Below are positions 33,651-44,097 of a stretch of DNA of 64,000 nucleotides, one piece after another. Both the position numbers and the translations under genes were made by a program. The stretch spans positions 77,902,417 through 77,966,416 of the forward strand of contig NC_134702.1 in the NCBI RefSeq assembly GCF_043290135.1, given 5' to 3'. Position 1 is the first letter of the stretch, and each line of letters opens with the position of its first letter. The notes under the pieces were generated by a model, which worked only from the letters and a program-made list of their open reading frames with translations, was not told the origin of the DNA and searched no databases. The DNA is from Rhipicephalus microplus (taxonomy: Eukaryota; Arthropoda; Arachnida; Ixodida; Ixodidae).

Positions 33651-33699
33651 AGTGGTGGTTTTGGTGGTTTTAGGACGTTAAACCCCACATATCAATCAA
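33651..33699 (+). mobile_element. Ruka 3'-end fragment
   Basis: GGTGGTTTTAGGACGTTAAACCCCACATATCAATCAA matches the 3' 40-50 bp of Ruka in forward orientation, including its tail. The rest of the element is absent. Confidence 0.75.
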
Positions 33700-33796
33700 A
33701 GTGGCATGAGCACGCAAAAGAAGCAGAGGCTGTCTACGAGCCAAAAGCCGAAGTGGGCATGTTCACAAACGATTTTTCTTTTGTCGCTTGGTTAGC

Positions 33797-33815
33797 TTAT
33801 GGGGTTTAGCATCCC
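33797..33815 (-). mobile_element. Left piece of a Ruka-like SINE split by a LINE
   Basis: TATGGGGTTTAGCATCCC corresponds to the Ruka 3' end (ATGTGGGGTTTAACGTCCC). The next part of the element resumes after the LINE at 34381. Confidence 0.5.
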
Positions 33816-34380
33816 GTATAGCTCAGGCTACAAAGACTGTACTCGCTTGACCCTACGCTAAGTCTTCAAGTCCCGTCGAGGCTTCGCCGAGCAGACCAGA
33901 CCCTGTTATGTAGGCTGTGGTTGGGCGTTGCATTTACCAACGCCTACGCTTTCCGCATTGGGATGGCCGACACCGCAGCCTGTGGCCACTGTGGCAAGGA
34001 GGAAACCATTCAACATGTTCTTTGCGAGTGCCTAGCGTATAGTAGGTGGCGACTATGCCTTCGCAGGGAACTCAACAAATTAGATGATCAGCCTCTGTCG
34101 GAGCAGGAAATTCTGCAGTATCGTCAGGATGCTACTTCACAGAAGAGGGCCCTGAAAGCGCTGCTGAACTTTTTGCGATTGACCGGCCTTGCTGAACGGT
34201 TGTAGCTGGGACGCCCTTCCAGTGTGTGTTTTCGTTTTTTTTTTATGAGTGCACGTGCGTTTTTTTTCCTCTCTCTAACCCCTCTTTCTTGCCCCTACTT
34301 CCCCACCCCCAGCGCTGGGTAGCAAACCAGATGCCAATATCTGGTTAACCTCCCGGCCTTTCCTTTCTCACTCACTCACT
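33816..34380 (+). mobile_element. 5'-truncated LINE, C-terminus plus 3' UTR
   Basis: Coding sequence for the last ~120 residues is followed by a 3' UTR rich in T and C, then GCTGGGTAGCAAACCAG, a hairpin (34325-34346) and GGTTAACCTCCCGGCC. It ends in a TCACTCACTCACTC tail. The same 3' end occurs at 9279-9350. It lies between two pieces of a Ruka-like SINE. No target-site duplication longer than CTCAG is visible. Confidence 0.75.
33842..34205 (+). pseudogene. LINE polyprotein C-terminus with zinc-finger motif
   Basis: The open frame extends upstream of the first Met: DPTLSLQVPSRLRRADQTLL, then a segment with CRLWLGVAFTNAYAFRIG and the zinc-binding segment CGHCGKEETIQHVLCEC (CxxC-x7-H-x3-C). 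It continues through a helical tail to LRLTGLAERL and a TAG at about 34203. This arrangement is typical of the post-reverse-transcriptase region of non-LTR retrotransposons. The N-terminal reverse transcriptase and endonuclease are missing, so the copy is a dead 5' truncation. The surviving frame is intact, suggesting a younger age than the copy at 7.9-8.7 kb. Confidence 0.85.
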
Positions 34381-34565
34381 CAGACGCCGTCACGGTTGCG
34401 CTTGCTGGATAATTTCGACCACTCGGGGTTCTGTAATTCGACAGCATAGTGTACACGGAACTCCTGCACTTTGCTTCCGTGGAAATGTGACCGCCGCGGC
34501 CACCATCGAACGTGCGACTGTTGGGTCATAAGCCAAGCACTGTAACAACTGCGCCACCGAGGCAG
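34381..34565 (-). mobile_element. Right piece of the split Ruka-like SINE
   Basis: GACGCCGTCACGG, AATTTCGACCACTCGGGGTTC, ATCGAACGTGCGAC, GTTGGGTCATAAGCC and GCGCCACCGAGG follow the Ruka order in reverse. It continues the fragment at 33797-33815, and roughly 20 bp of the element are lost at the LINE insertion site. Confidence 0.65.
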
Positions 34566-35769
34566 CTCTTCTTTTCTGTCACTTTGAGCGTGGTGTTGGA
34601 ATGCTTGAAGAAGAAGTCCTGCCACAAATAAAAAAAGAGATGCTGGACTAGCGCGCACCCGCTTCAAATGATTCAATGCCTTGATTTCTTACATCATAAC
34701 TTCACGCGTTTTTCTTCTTTTATTTGGAATGAGCCTCCCTTAAGCACGTCGTTTTTGCTTTGCCTAACACCATATAGCTAAGTAGGCAAATTTTTACCGC
34801 AATTAGATGCGCTCCTGGGACGTTCTTACAATATATTTATCTATTTGTACAAACTGATGTTGGCAACTTGTGCGTGAAGTAGCTAGAGGGGCGGGCCATT
34901 GGCACAGTGCTTATTGCTCACGAACCGAACTACAGGATTTTCATCAAAGGCATTGAAAGCTCCTTTCATTGATGTTTCATGTATGTGCGTGCGTGTGTGT
35001 GTATGTGGGGGGGGGGGGGGGGGAGTTGGACTACTAACCACCTGTTAAAAAACTTTTTCGCTGAAACACTTTTTCAAGTAACCATGGAATGAATTTGCTG
35101 GTAGAGCCTATTGCCTTATGAATTCAACGCTGCAAAAATTTTAAGAATCCGTCCAGTGCGAGTGGAGTTACAAAGATTTCTCGCATGGTGCAATTGCATT
35201 TTCTTTTCCCTACGAAAGTGAAGGATGCTAAGCAGGGAGGAATGACAGGGACAAAGAAACTACGTCACCCGCGCAACGTGACCTTGAGCACGTATTTCTT
35301 TTTTTTTCTTTGAATGGGCGGCTTTCTCAGTGAACATGGCACGTGGGATTTTCGAGCGTCTTCTGCTATTTGTCGAGAGAAGAGATAGCAGTGTTTAGCT
35401 GACTTTGATAATTTATTGTGAATTCCGGGCTGCACGCTGCGCAATAATATTTGGCTCGCGTGTTGTCGGGAGCCTCTACTACCGATCGGCAGTGTTTTCC
35501 GACCATGCTAAAGGTGTTGCAGGGCCCCATTAATAGAGATGGGAGGGAGATATAATTAAATTTTATTTCCTTGAACAGGCTGTCTATACGCGCAGAAATG
35601 GGCGGCCATGCACCTCAATTCAAGTATCTTGAGCTTGAGTTGATAGCCGAACCTTGTTCACGAGCGGTAGCTGATCCTCGGGACTTGGTTTTCACAGCTG
35701 TGCCTCCTAATGGTACTCTTCCGGTGATTGGCTAAGCGCTGTTTGCAGATTCTCGTTGCATTCTCAGAC
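34566..35769. other. Unassigned sequence with a poly-G tract
   Basis: No gene. A short GT alternation leads into a 16-17 base G-run at 35007-35023. Confidence 0.4.
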
Positions 35770-35965
35770 CATCTGGTTGAGTAAAGAGCCCATACGTTGA
35801 GCAGATGGACTGTGCTTGACTAATGAGTACTTTTATTTTTGTCTCCCTCCCTTTATGTCTTTCAGTCCCCAATATCCTTCTCCACGCAGAGTATCACGTC
35901 AGCGACACATGCTGGATAAATTATCTGTTTTTCAATAAAGAGTTCTCTCACTCCCTCTCTCTCTG
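35770..35965 (+). mobile_element. Probable LINE 3' end
   Basis: GCAGAGTATCACGTCAGCGAC...CTGGATAAATTATCTG followed by AATAAA (35934-35939) and a CTCTCACTCCCTCTCTCTC tail. It has the layout of the other LINE 3' UTRs in this window, but no coding sequence remains. Confidence 0.4.
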
Positions 35966-37740
35966 TAACTGACACAGGAGAAAGTGTGGAGCAAAAGAAA
36001 CGAGAAAGAAAGGCAGTTCAACAAGAATGTGCCCGTATAAGCTCGTGGAGCGGAAAACCGATGACGGGCTTTTTCACCGCAATCAATCTTCTCTGCTCCG
36101 CATACATAAACGAGGAAAGCCACTCTCACTTGACCCTATTGCGAGTGTTTCGCTGTACGCGGACGACACTTGTGCATGGATGATGCATGAAGGGCCGCGC
36201 GTGGCGTTCCATGTCTTCCGCAGCGGGCGATAAGTGACCCAAGAGGTGTACACGGTCGCGCGATATGCAAACGGAGGCTGAATTCGTTACGATCTCGGCT
36301 AATCGATGGCGTGCGCGGCGCTTTGCGACCTGATGGATGGTGCGCCCGTTCATTCGATGGCGCGACCTTCGAGCTTCCGGTCTTGAGCGGGGCTTCGACG
36401 AGGTTGTGCCGCTCGCAGCCCTCGGCGAATACAACAACAAAAAAAAAGCAAACTCGTAATGAATGGGAGAACGCGTGAAGAGAGCCACGCGTCGCCCTCG
36501 TTCGGCATTCGCACCAGCACTGCCTTGCTTGGCGCTGTGTCCAAACTTGGTCACCTCACTGCGTCAAGGACGCTGTAGAGCTTTGTTTAGCGCGGCCAAA
36601 GTGGATCTAAACGGGTCAGTTCTCTTAATGGTCCAAATTCATGGAGAAACAAACGAGATTGTTTAGACGCGGAGTTGCTACAGAGCCTTGAAACTATAAC
36701 GCATGTTCATACATTGCGTGTAGCAAAAGACAACTATAGCGTAGTTTACTACTATCCCATTTTCCCATATCTAACAATTAGGCACACGCACCCTCCGAAT
36801 ATTCTTTCAACACACATAAGCACGCAGCCATGGATGGTAACTTACATCTTGAAACTATTTAGCAGTTATTGAAGAAAAAAAAACACTCTATTTGCTGTCG
36901 AGCCCTCGATCTACGGCTGAAGTGGTAGCACTGAATGTTACAGTCAGTCGATTAACAGATAACGAGGAAGACTCAGTATTCGGTAACAAGCAGAAGTCGA
37001 TCAATCAACTGGGGTGTCACCTCAGAAGTGTGTGTCTATATCAACAAACCACGTAGAAAACGTACCCTACGTTCACGCTCGTTTTAATAAAGAGCAGTAT
37101 AGCCCCACAATGCACGTAATAGTCATTTTCACCACGTCTGCCCAGGTTGACATCATTGTGCTCAGCTGGCTAGAAAGTTGTCAAAGACGGATAGCTTTGC
37201 GTGGAACACAAGATTGAGTCGAATCCAAGACGTGTGTTAGCTTTCCCGTCCCCATCGTTATGTCGACGTCGTTCCATAAGTCATCACTGCTGTGGTGTCA
37301 CCATCTATATTAACGTCACTGCGCCACACATCATCGGTCGGGCATTGTCAGGTTGTGCGCCTTTCTTTCCTTCCACCAACCGTGAACTGGAATTCCCCCC
37401 CCCCCCCTCCCCCTTCCGGCTTCTTCCATGCCCGTGATGTGGAAAGGTGTACTCATTCAGGTGTACTCATTCAGGTGGACTCGCACATTAAAGAAAGTAT
37501 ACAGTCATGCACATCGCACGCCGCGGCGAAATCGAGCCTCGAGCGAGAGATTAAGGTCCGCCGAAATGAAAAATTGAAACGAAAAAGCATATGATCCGGC
37601 TTCGCGCGCGTACGCACTCTCTCGCTAAATGAAAGGAGAACCGCCGATGCGGTAACCCGAGAAAAAGCGCTCCATTGCGACCGCTCGCGAGGTCAAACGC
37701 CGCCTTGTCCGTGGCTGCAACGTCGGCGCGCAGCGCCATT
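35966..37740. other. Unassigned sequence
   Basis: No gene is supported. A 16-bp unit (GGTGTACTCATTCA) is repeated twice at about 37444-37474, and a C-run lies at 37387-37397. Confidence 0.35.
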
Positions 37741-37747
37741 ACGGCAG

Positions 37748-38506
37748 ATGAGAGAAACCTCTTTACTTCGGTCTCACGTAATACGCAAATACAAGAGCGG
37801 CACCGCCACCACCAGCACTGATGTAACGGAGGAGAGGCGGGAGAATGAAAGAAAGACGGCGAGCGCGCTGGACCTCAACCAAGCCGCATACCGAGCGACC
37901 TTGCCGCGTTCTTTCTGTCTCGGTTCTTTTGCGAGGTCGCACTTAGGAAGGCGAAAGAAAGAAAGAGAGAGAATTCACGGCGGTCCGTATACGCAAGAGC
38001 TGTCGCACAGTCCTGGGAAAAAAGAAAAGTCGAGGAAGGAATGTTTCCAGCTCTTTTCTCTTTTATTTCGACGCCGTTTCTTCCTGTGCCGCGCGTGTAC
38101 GAGCGTGCTCTCGTTCAAGTTCACCGCCAAGTGGGCGGCGAATGCCGCTCCGCTCTTGGCAACCGGTGACGCCGAGACACTTGGACGACGCTCGCTTGCG
38201 GCTCGAGCGGAGTCTACGCACACCGCCGGCCTCGTCCTGTGTAAGCATCCCCACGGCTCTGGCAGCAGTCACCGTCATGGCCCCGAGGCACGACTTTCCT
38301 TTCGAGAGCAGCCTCGCCAGGGCTTTTGGTTCGTCGCGGTGCTTGACACCACGCCGCAACGAGGTGCCGGCCATTTAGGTTGTTTCTCTTCCACGACGTT
38401 CTCTCTCTCTCGAAAAAAAAAAGAAAAAAGAAAGGAGGACTGGCATCGCGCGACTTCTATTTTCTCTCCTCCTTTCTCACGCCTCCTTCTTTTCACTCTC
38501 AATTAG
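37748..38506 (+). other. Longest ORF of the window (252 aa), unrecognised
   Basis: It starts at ATG 37748 (MRETSLLRSHVIRKYKSG) and stops at TAG 38506. Composition is dominated by Arg/Lys/Ser/Glu, with purine runs (GAAAGAAAGAGAGAG and AAAAAAAAAAG) inside. No signal peptide, catalytic motif or repeat is visible. Long ORFs are present on the other strand over the same GC-rich block (38063-38374), which argues for composition rather than coding. It could include a 5' exon or CpG-rich leader. I give little weight to it being a gene. Confidence 0.12.
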
Positions 38507-38650
38507 TGGCTCTGTCTTTCTGTCGCCCTCGTCGTTAGCACCATAGGCGTACGTGTATAGGGTTCTCCACTATGGGGGTGGCCAAGTTAGACCGCTCTCC
38601 AGTCCGCGTTAGTACGACTGAAAACAAACTTTGCAATAGATAAGTACGCT

Positions 38651-38855
38651 TCGGTGGAACAGTGGCCCGGCTGCTGGCCCCAAAGGTTGTGGGATCGACA
38701 CCAGCGGCGGCGGTTCCGTTTCGTTGGAGGCGAAATAGTTGGGTCCCGCGTATGTGCCATGTCAGCGCACGTTAAAAAAAAACACCAGATAGTCAAAATT
38801 TACTACGGCGTCTCTCATACTGATATCGTGGTTTTGAGACTTTAAAGCCCGTTTA
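38651..38855 (+). mobile_element. Diverged Ruka-type SINE, forward orientation
   Basis: Blocks in forward order: CGGTGGAACAGTGGCCCGGC (decayed box A region), GTTGTGGGATCGACACCAGC (box B region), TTGGAGGCGAAATAG, GCACGTTAAAAAA, CTACGGCGTCTCTCATA and GTGGTTTTGAGACTTTAAAGCCC. Many substitutions; no target-site duplication recognised. Confidence 0.8.
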
Positions 38856-39278
38856 TTATTAGTATTTATTGCAATAGATATGAGAAAAGAAACCTGAAGC
38901 GATGACGTGCGGCTCACAACGGTCCAATAACACCTTGACTTGGGCGAGCTGGTACATACTCCTACGAATGCAGCACGGCTTAGACGAAGACAGGAAGGCA
39001 CGTGGAAGATCGACGAGCGCCGTCTGCCTTCTATGGGTCTTCTTCTCGTCGTCTAAGTCGCGCTGCATTCGTCAGCGATCACAAAGGTCTCCGGCGCCCT
39101 TTACGATGACGAAGATGGCAATTAAAACGTTCGTGGAATGCAACATCACATGTCCTCGCTTTCTGTCGATTATTATCAAATCCCGGCATGGCAATAACTG
39201 GGCACGTTAAACCATGGCAGCACAGCTCCGTCTGAGGAAAGATAACGGACTGACCTTAAGCTGCCCTTGAATGACTGA
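38856..39278. other. Unassigned sequence
   Basis: Nothing recognisable. Confidence 0.4.
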
Positions 39279-39500
39279 CCCTCGTATTCACAAACGTTCC
39301 TCGAATCGACTGTCGCCCTTCACTTGACAGAGTTGAGTACTGCGCCACAGCTCGGCTCAAAATAACGCTGCGCTACTCAAGAGCCGCAGCAGATTATCGC
39401 TGATATGTAGTGACTTGCCGTACCTAGAGATGGCGCTCCCATCGGATTTCTCAAGTGAATGTGAAGTGTTGAGTGAAGGGACGTTCTAGAATACGGGGGT
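39279..39500. mobile_element. Small MITE-like element with inverted ends
   Basis: CCCTCGTATTCACAAACGTT at the left matches the outward reading of the right end, CCCCCGTATTCTAGAACGTC, with several mismatches. AGTTGAGT and AAGTGAA-type motifs also occur inverted in the interior. Length is about 222 bp with no coding capacity. Confidence 0.5.
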
Positions 39501-39850
39501 AAGGATATGAGGGAGAAGGAGGACATTTGACATATAAATGCGCGCGCCTACGGTTACCATAAGTCGAACCTCGTGCGGGTGCGTTTGGTAGAAGCCCAAC
39601 GCACGTATCGCGGTGGTGACTTTTTATCAACGCATCACAAAATATCTTTCGTGATGCGGTGTTCCGATGGAGCCCTGATATATATAGAGCGTGCATCTGC
39701 TTTAGTTTCCAGGCCCATTTGGCTGATAATTGTAAACAATGCAACTCGTGTGCGCACGTCTGATCGGTGGTGCAGCTAACTGTTTATTATCAAACACGCG
39801 GCAGTGTGCGTTATAACGCGTTACGCGAAGGGCTTACGTGTGGTGTACAA
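39501..39850. other. Unassigned sequence
   Basis: Nothing recognisable. Confidence 0.4.
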
Positions 39851-40045
39851 GTAACTGTAGCTAAATGGGTAGCGCATCGGATACCTTATGCAAAGGCACT
39901 GTTCGATAGCACTTTGTTGTTTGGTTCACTCTAATTTCCTCACATTTATGTTATATCGCTGAAATAATGTTGAAATATACAAAATAAGCTCCCCGATATA
40001 CATTTCTTTGCTTCGCTTCATTGTATGTTAGTTTTATTAGGCCGT
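39851..40045 (+). mobile_element. tRNA-like SINE, family shared with 27668-27875
   Basis: GTAACTGTAGCTAAATGGGTAG (box A-like) with GCGCATCGG and CTGTTCGATAGC (box B-like) forms a decayed tRNA-type head. The 3' part (CACATTTATG..., CTCCCCGATATACATTTC, TTCATTGTATGTTAGTTTT) matches the 3' part at 27780-27872. Confidence 0.5.
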
Positions 40046-40326
40046 GTCAAAAAAGATTTAATTATTACATGGCCCATTCCCCTTCTTCGATCAAAGGCTT
40101 CCTAAGATGAGACATGACGAAGTTATCTCACGATATAGGCACATCCGATGCCAGCATCCAGGGAAGCTATCGCTGAATTCCTTACCCTTACAGAACTTCG
40201 TTTTTACCAGGGTGTTCGAAGACGCTTGCGCCATCTGCAGTACCATAATGCCTAGCGCCAACGTTACTAGAATAGGTCCAAGTCTAGTAACCTAGTCTAG
40301 CAACGTTGGCCTAGCGCTGTATTTCC
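40046..40326. other. Unassigned sequence
   Basis: No gene. TAGTAACGTTGGCC-type sequence is partly inverted near 40258-40312 (AACGTTACTAGA / TCTAGCAACGTT). Confidence 0.4.
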
Positions 40327-40337
40327 ACCTGAATCGC

Positions 40338-40580
40338 ACCCCGCCGCGGTGGTCTAGTGACTCCGCTGCTGACCTGCAGGTCGTGGGATCTCATCCCGGC
40401 TGCAGCGGCTACATTTTCGATGGAGGCGAAAATGCTGTAGGCCCGTGTGCTCACATTTGGGTGCTCGTTAAAGAACCCCAGGTGGTTGCGATTCCCGGAG
40501 CTCTGCACTACGGTGTTTCTCATATTAATGTTGTAGTTTTTAAACGTTATACTCCACATACCGTCATCATATCATCATCA
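40338..40580 (+). mobile_element. Full-length Ruka-type SINE with 11-bp target-site duplication
   Basis: Forward copy: CCCCGCCGCGGTGGTCTAGTG (box A region) at the left, GGTCGTGGGATCTCATCCCG (box B region), GATGGAGGCG, GTTAAAGAACCCCAGGTGG, GTTTCTCATATTAATG and a 3' end TATACTCCACATA with a (CAT)n-like tail. ACCTGAATCGC occurs at 40327-40337 and 40581-40591, a perfect 11-bp target-site duplication. The body has drifted from the consensus, so this is an older insertion whose duplication is still intact. Confidence 0.92.
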
Positions 40581-40591
40581 ACCTGAATCGC

Positions 40592-42150
40592 GCCATCGCC
40601 GTAGAGACGAGACCTCTGGCAAGAACTGCTAGGGGCGCGCCTTCTTCGGAGCCTCGCGAAAACAGCAGCGGCGTTGGCTTTTGTTCACCGCAGAAGGGTC
40701 CGCCCCTTTTCCTTTGTCTTTCTCATTGGCCTTGTCACACTGTGCCGTCCCGCATCGTCACTCTGAAGAATATATGAAAAAAAGAAAGAAAGAAAGTCAA
40801 AAAAGAAAAGAAAAGAAAGAAAGGTAGAGTCAGACGTTCCTTTCCTGCGTATCTTTGTGCCACCTGCAGAGGCTAACACAATGGGTCTCCTCAAGCTGGC
40901 CACGGGGCGTCACGGTGACCATCCTCTCCGGGTGACCCGCCGGGACGGCTGACGAGGAAAGGTCACGCGCGCACGTGACCTATCTCGACCGTGCCGTGCA
41001 CCGCGTACTAGTTGGAACGAAGCGCAAGCGCCTCCGAGATTGCGTCTCGCCAGAAACATGCCGTGTGCATGCAGACTTTGCAAGAGTTAACCTTTATAGG
41101 ATGTGACCTGGAGGTTGAAACTGGGCGCGCGTGTCAAGGCCAGTCTATTCCAGGACGGTGGCCGTTACGGTTTATTAAGGCTCCCGAATGCGTCCGTTTG
41201 TCAATCCATTATTCACGGCTTGTGCGCGAAAGAAGTAATGATTCTCGTTCCGTCACGGTGGTGGGCAGGCAGCCTATATAGCTGCGGGTCGTTCGAATCG
41301 GTGGCTTGGTCGAAGAGCGTCCAAGTTTTACCATCCACTGACACGGTCGAGTAACTCTGTTTTTGATAGATCCTGCTTCCCCCGCTTTTCTACACGTCCT
41401 TCTGCGAGTGTCCGTTGTGACAAACGAAATACGGTTTTGGGATATATATGTACCCTACTATATATACCCTACTTATATGCCTGGCATTTAAATCGTTGAC
41501 CAAGTGCCAGACATCTCAATGAACTCTGAAAAGGACAGGGCGTGCAAACACGCGCTCAAGAAGGAAAACCAGGACATGACAAACGCCTACTAAGAACTGA
41601 ATATGCGCACAACTGTAAAAAAAGAAAGAGATGACAACTTATCTGCGCATGCCCTTGCGATATGCGAACTTACCAGTCCTCAATGCGTGGTGGTCTACGT
41701 GACAGATAATTGTTAAGGCATTTGACTTTCTTCTCGGGTCCATGAGTGCACGCTCTCTTTTTTTTTTCAGACTGAATACGCATACTAGCTGAGCTTGCTT
41801 TTATTCTATTATAATTATTTTCATCGCCTGCGCAATGCCCATTGGCATTGTTTGTACAGACACAGAGTGCGCATTGCCTCCGGTACAGACTTTCACTTTT
41901 GACATATGCTCACCCCCAACCCCCCCCCCCCCCCCCAAATAAAAAACCTAGAAATAATTTCAGTCTACGTCCTCGCTATTTCAACTTGATAACTGCGAGA
42001 AAAATGCATACTTTATCGCAGCTTTTTTCCTTCTTCATATCACATTTGTTGTTACGCAGAAGTACATGCAATCGCGTGGAAGAACGTGCTTTACAGTTAT
42101 GTACGCTGCACAGAGCAAGATATCTCATCGTTGTCTTTTCTAGGCTTTCT
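40592..42150. other. Unassigned sequence with simple repeats
   Basis: No gene. A GAAA-rich tract lies at 40778-40825, a T-run at 41758-41768, and a C-run at about 41920-41936 followed by an A-rich segment. Confidence 0.4.
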
Positions 42151-42165
42151 CGTCAAGCGAAGTTG

Positions 42166-42406
42166 ATGATGGTGATATGTGGGGTTTAACGTCCCAAAAC
42201 AGCCATATGATTATGAGAGACGCCGCAGTGGAGGGCTCCGGAAATTTCGACCACCTGGGGTTCTTTTACGTGCACCCAAATCTGAGCCCACGGGCCTACA
42301 ACATTTCCGCCTCCATCGGAAATGCAGCCGCCGCAGCTGGGATTCGATCCCGCGACCTGCGGGTCAGCAGCCGAGTACCTTAACCACTAGACCACCGCTG
42401 CGGGGC
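42166..42406 (-). mobile_element. Full-length Ruka-type SINE with 14-15 bp target-site duplication
   Basis: This is one of the two best-preserved copies. Reverse orientation: GTGGGGTTTAACGTCCC near 42179, GGGATTCGATCCCGC (box B region) near 42339, and CCACTAGACCACC at the tRNA end. GTCAAGCGAAGTTG flanks it at 42152-42165 and 42407-42420; a shared C makes it 15 bp. The tail is a short ATGATGGTG. High similarity to the consensus implies recent insertion. ORFs inside are fortuitous. Confidence 0.95.
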
Positions 42407-42937
42407 GTCAAGCGAAGTTGTCTCGTGCCAATATATTATCTCTGCAGACGCAGCTGTCACATATAACACCAGCGGCTCCGACTATACTGAAAAGTGCCAC
42501 TAGCGAAGCACTCATCCAAGAGTGTTTGACATCCCACGTGCTTCAGTGAACTATTTACCTTCCGTGAACTCTTTTTGACACTAGACACCGTTGCACTGTA
42601 AGTTGACACTGCAGTGCACCTGTAGTCAACACAAGGCAATCACAGAGTTGAACACGCTGGTAATATGTTCGCGTGTCATCGCCGTTATTTTGTCAACGCA
42701 GCTCACTTGACTGCTCTGCAATATAGAAAGCGGGAGAGAGGGCGAGATGATAAAGAGTATAAAGTGTCTAATGTAATGTAATGTAATTGGTTCCGGCTGT
42801 GTTTAACCCGGTCGTAGGGCGAGCCAATATGAGTAAGCCGTTGGCAGAGAACCTATGTAACGTCGTTAGTACCTTGAACGTGCCGACTAATCTCAGTTTA
42901 CGACTTTCATCAAAGTTTACCTCCGAAAACGGCTGAG
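42407..42937. other. Unassigned sequence
   Basis: Nothing recognisable beyond a short TAATGTAATGTAATG repeat near 42771-42786. Confidence 0.4.
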
Positions 42938-43130
42938 ACCAGATGAGAGATGCTGAAGCGGAAGCCTTCCGATAATCTGGACCTTTGTGGTTCTTTAACG
43001 TGCACCCACATAGCGTGTGGTACACGTGCCTCTAGCATGTCCTCTTCATCAATATGTGACTGCCGCCGGTGGGATCGAAGCCACACCTTTCTTTTCAGCA
43101 CAATCGGGGCAATCGTGACAGCACAACTGT
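42938..43130 (-). mobile_element. Degenerate Ruka-like SINE
   Basis: GAGAGATGCTGAAGCGGAAG, GTGGTTCTTTAACGTGCACC and GGTGGGATCGAAGCC keep the Ruka order in reverse. The tRNA end is not recognisable. A short duplication of ACAATCGGGGC lies at its right edge. Confidence 0.5.
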
Positions 43131-43611
43131 CACAATCGGGGCCGCCGCGCCATCCCGACGAAGTAAACGCGCCCAGGAGCCATGAGGAAGAGACGCTAAG
43201 TCTGAAATGGCGTCGCCGGAAACATGCTCACGACCGAGAGCTTCTGCACTCTATGCACAGTACGATTCTCCGAAATGTTGTTAAAAAACCAACACTGCAT
43301 TGAAGCAGTGTGACTTTTAACACAGAGGAGTACAAAGCAATGCAAAATATATAAGCACATATATGGCCCTTAATAGAGCGAAGGCTGCAAAAAAAAAAAA
43401 GAAACAAAGGCAGCATAGCTAACCAGGTTGTACCAGGTTTGATGCCCCGCTGGCAAAGGAGCAAATGGTCTGAAGCATACAGAAAAACAAGGCAAGCAGG
43501 AACAGAATGACAAGTGATGCGGGCAAACACATAACAGCGGCGCTTGTCCCGTAATCAGAGACGTTAGTAGAGCTCCGCACGGCATACACGGGCATTCACT
43601 CACAACAATAT
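43131..43611. other. Unassigned sequence
   Basis: Nothing recognisable; an A-run lies at 43390-43400. Confidence 0.4.
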
Positions 43612-44097
43612 TAGAGAGTTTTAGTACTGCGGAATGGTGCTACGTACGCATCACGCAAGCGCCTTGCGTTACGTGGCGTCGTTTGCCACTAATCGACTTT
43701 TAGTACGCCGTAGTACCCGCGTACGTAACGAGCGTAAGGCGTGTTGCGTCATCTGGTATATCAAAATAGAATTACGTGTTGTTGACAGCCAATGTGAGCC
43801 AATCCAAGTGTTATAGCCAGATTATGGCCATATTTTAAGCCACAGAGCCGGTCGGTGCTTGCCTTCGATGCCGCCATTTTGCAAAACGAAGTCTCGCGCT
43901 GTCGCGAATTTGTACGAGAGCGGCGCGATCACCTCATACGTACGCACGCACGCATCTAATGCGTGCGTACGTAGCAGCTGCGTACGTAACGCGATACGTG
44001 CGCGTTGCGGTCTGCGCATGCGCACTACGCAGAACGTGGCGTCCTTACGTACGCAACGCCGCCACGTACGCAGCGTACGCAGTACTAAAACTCTCTA
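43612..44097. mobile_element. 486-bp TIR element with TACGTACGC-rich subterminal regions
   Basis: TAGAGAGTTTTAGTACTGCG at 43612-43631 is perfectly inverted at 44078-44097. If the outer TA is the target duplication, the TIR is 18 bp, as in TA-targeting superfamilies such as Tc1/mariner. Both subterminal regions are packed with ACGTACGC, CGTACGTAACG and related motifs in both orientations, an unusual high-CpG composition. There is no transposase ORF, so it is non-autonomous. Confidence 0.8.

Noticed and set aside
37748..38506. 252-aa ORF as a gene
   Set aside because: No recognisable domain, low-complexity basic composition, and long frames on the opposite strand. GC-rich sequence makes long chance ORFs likely.
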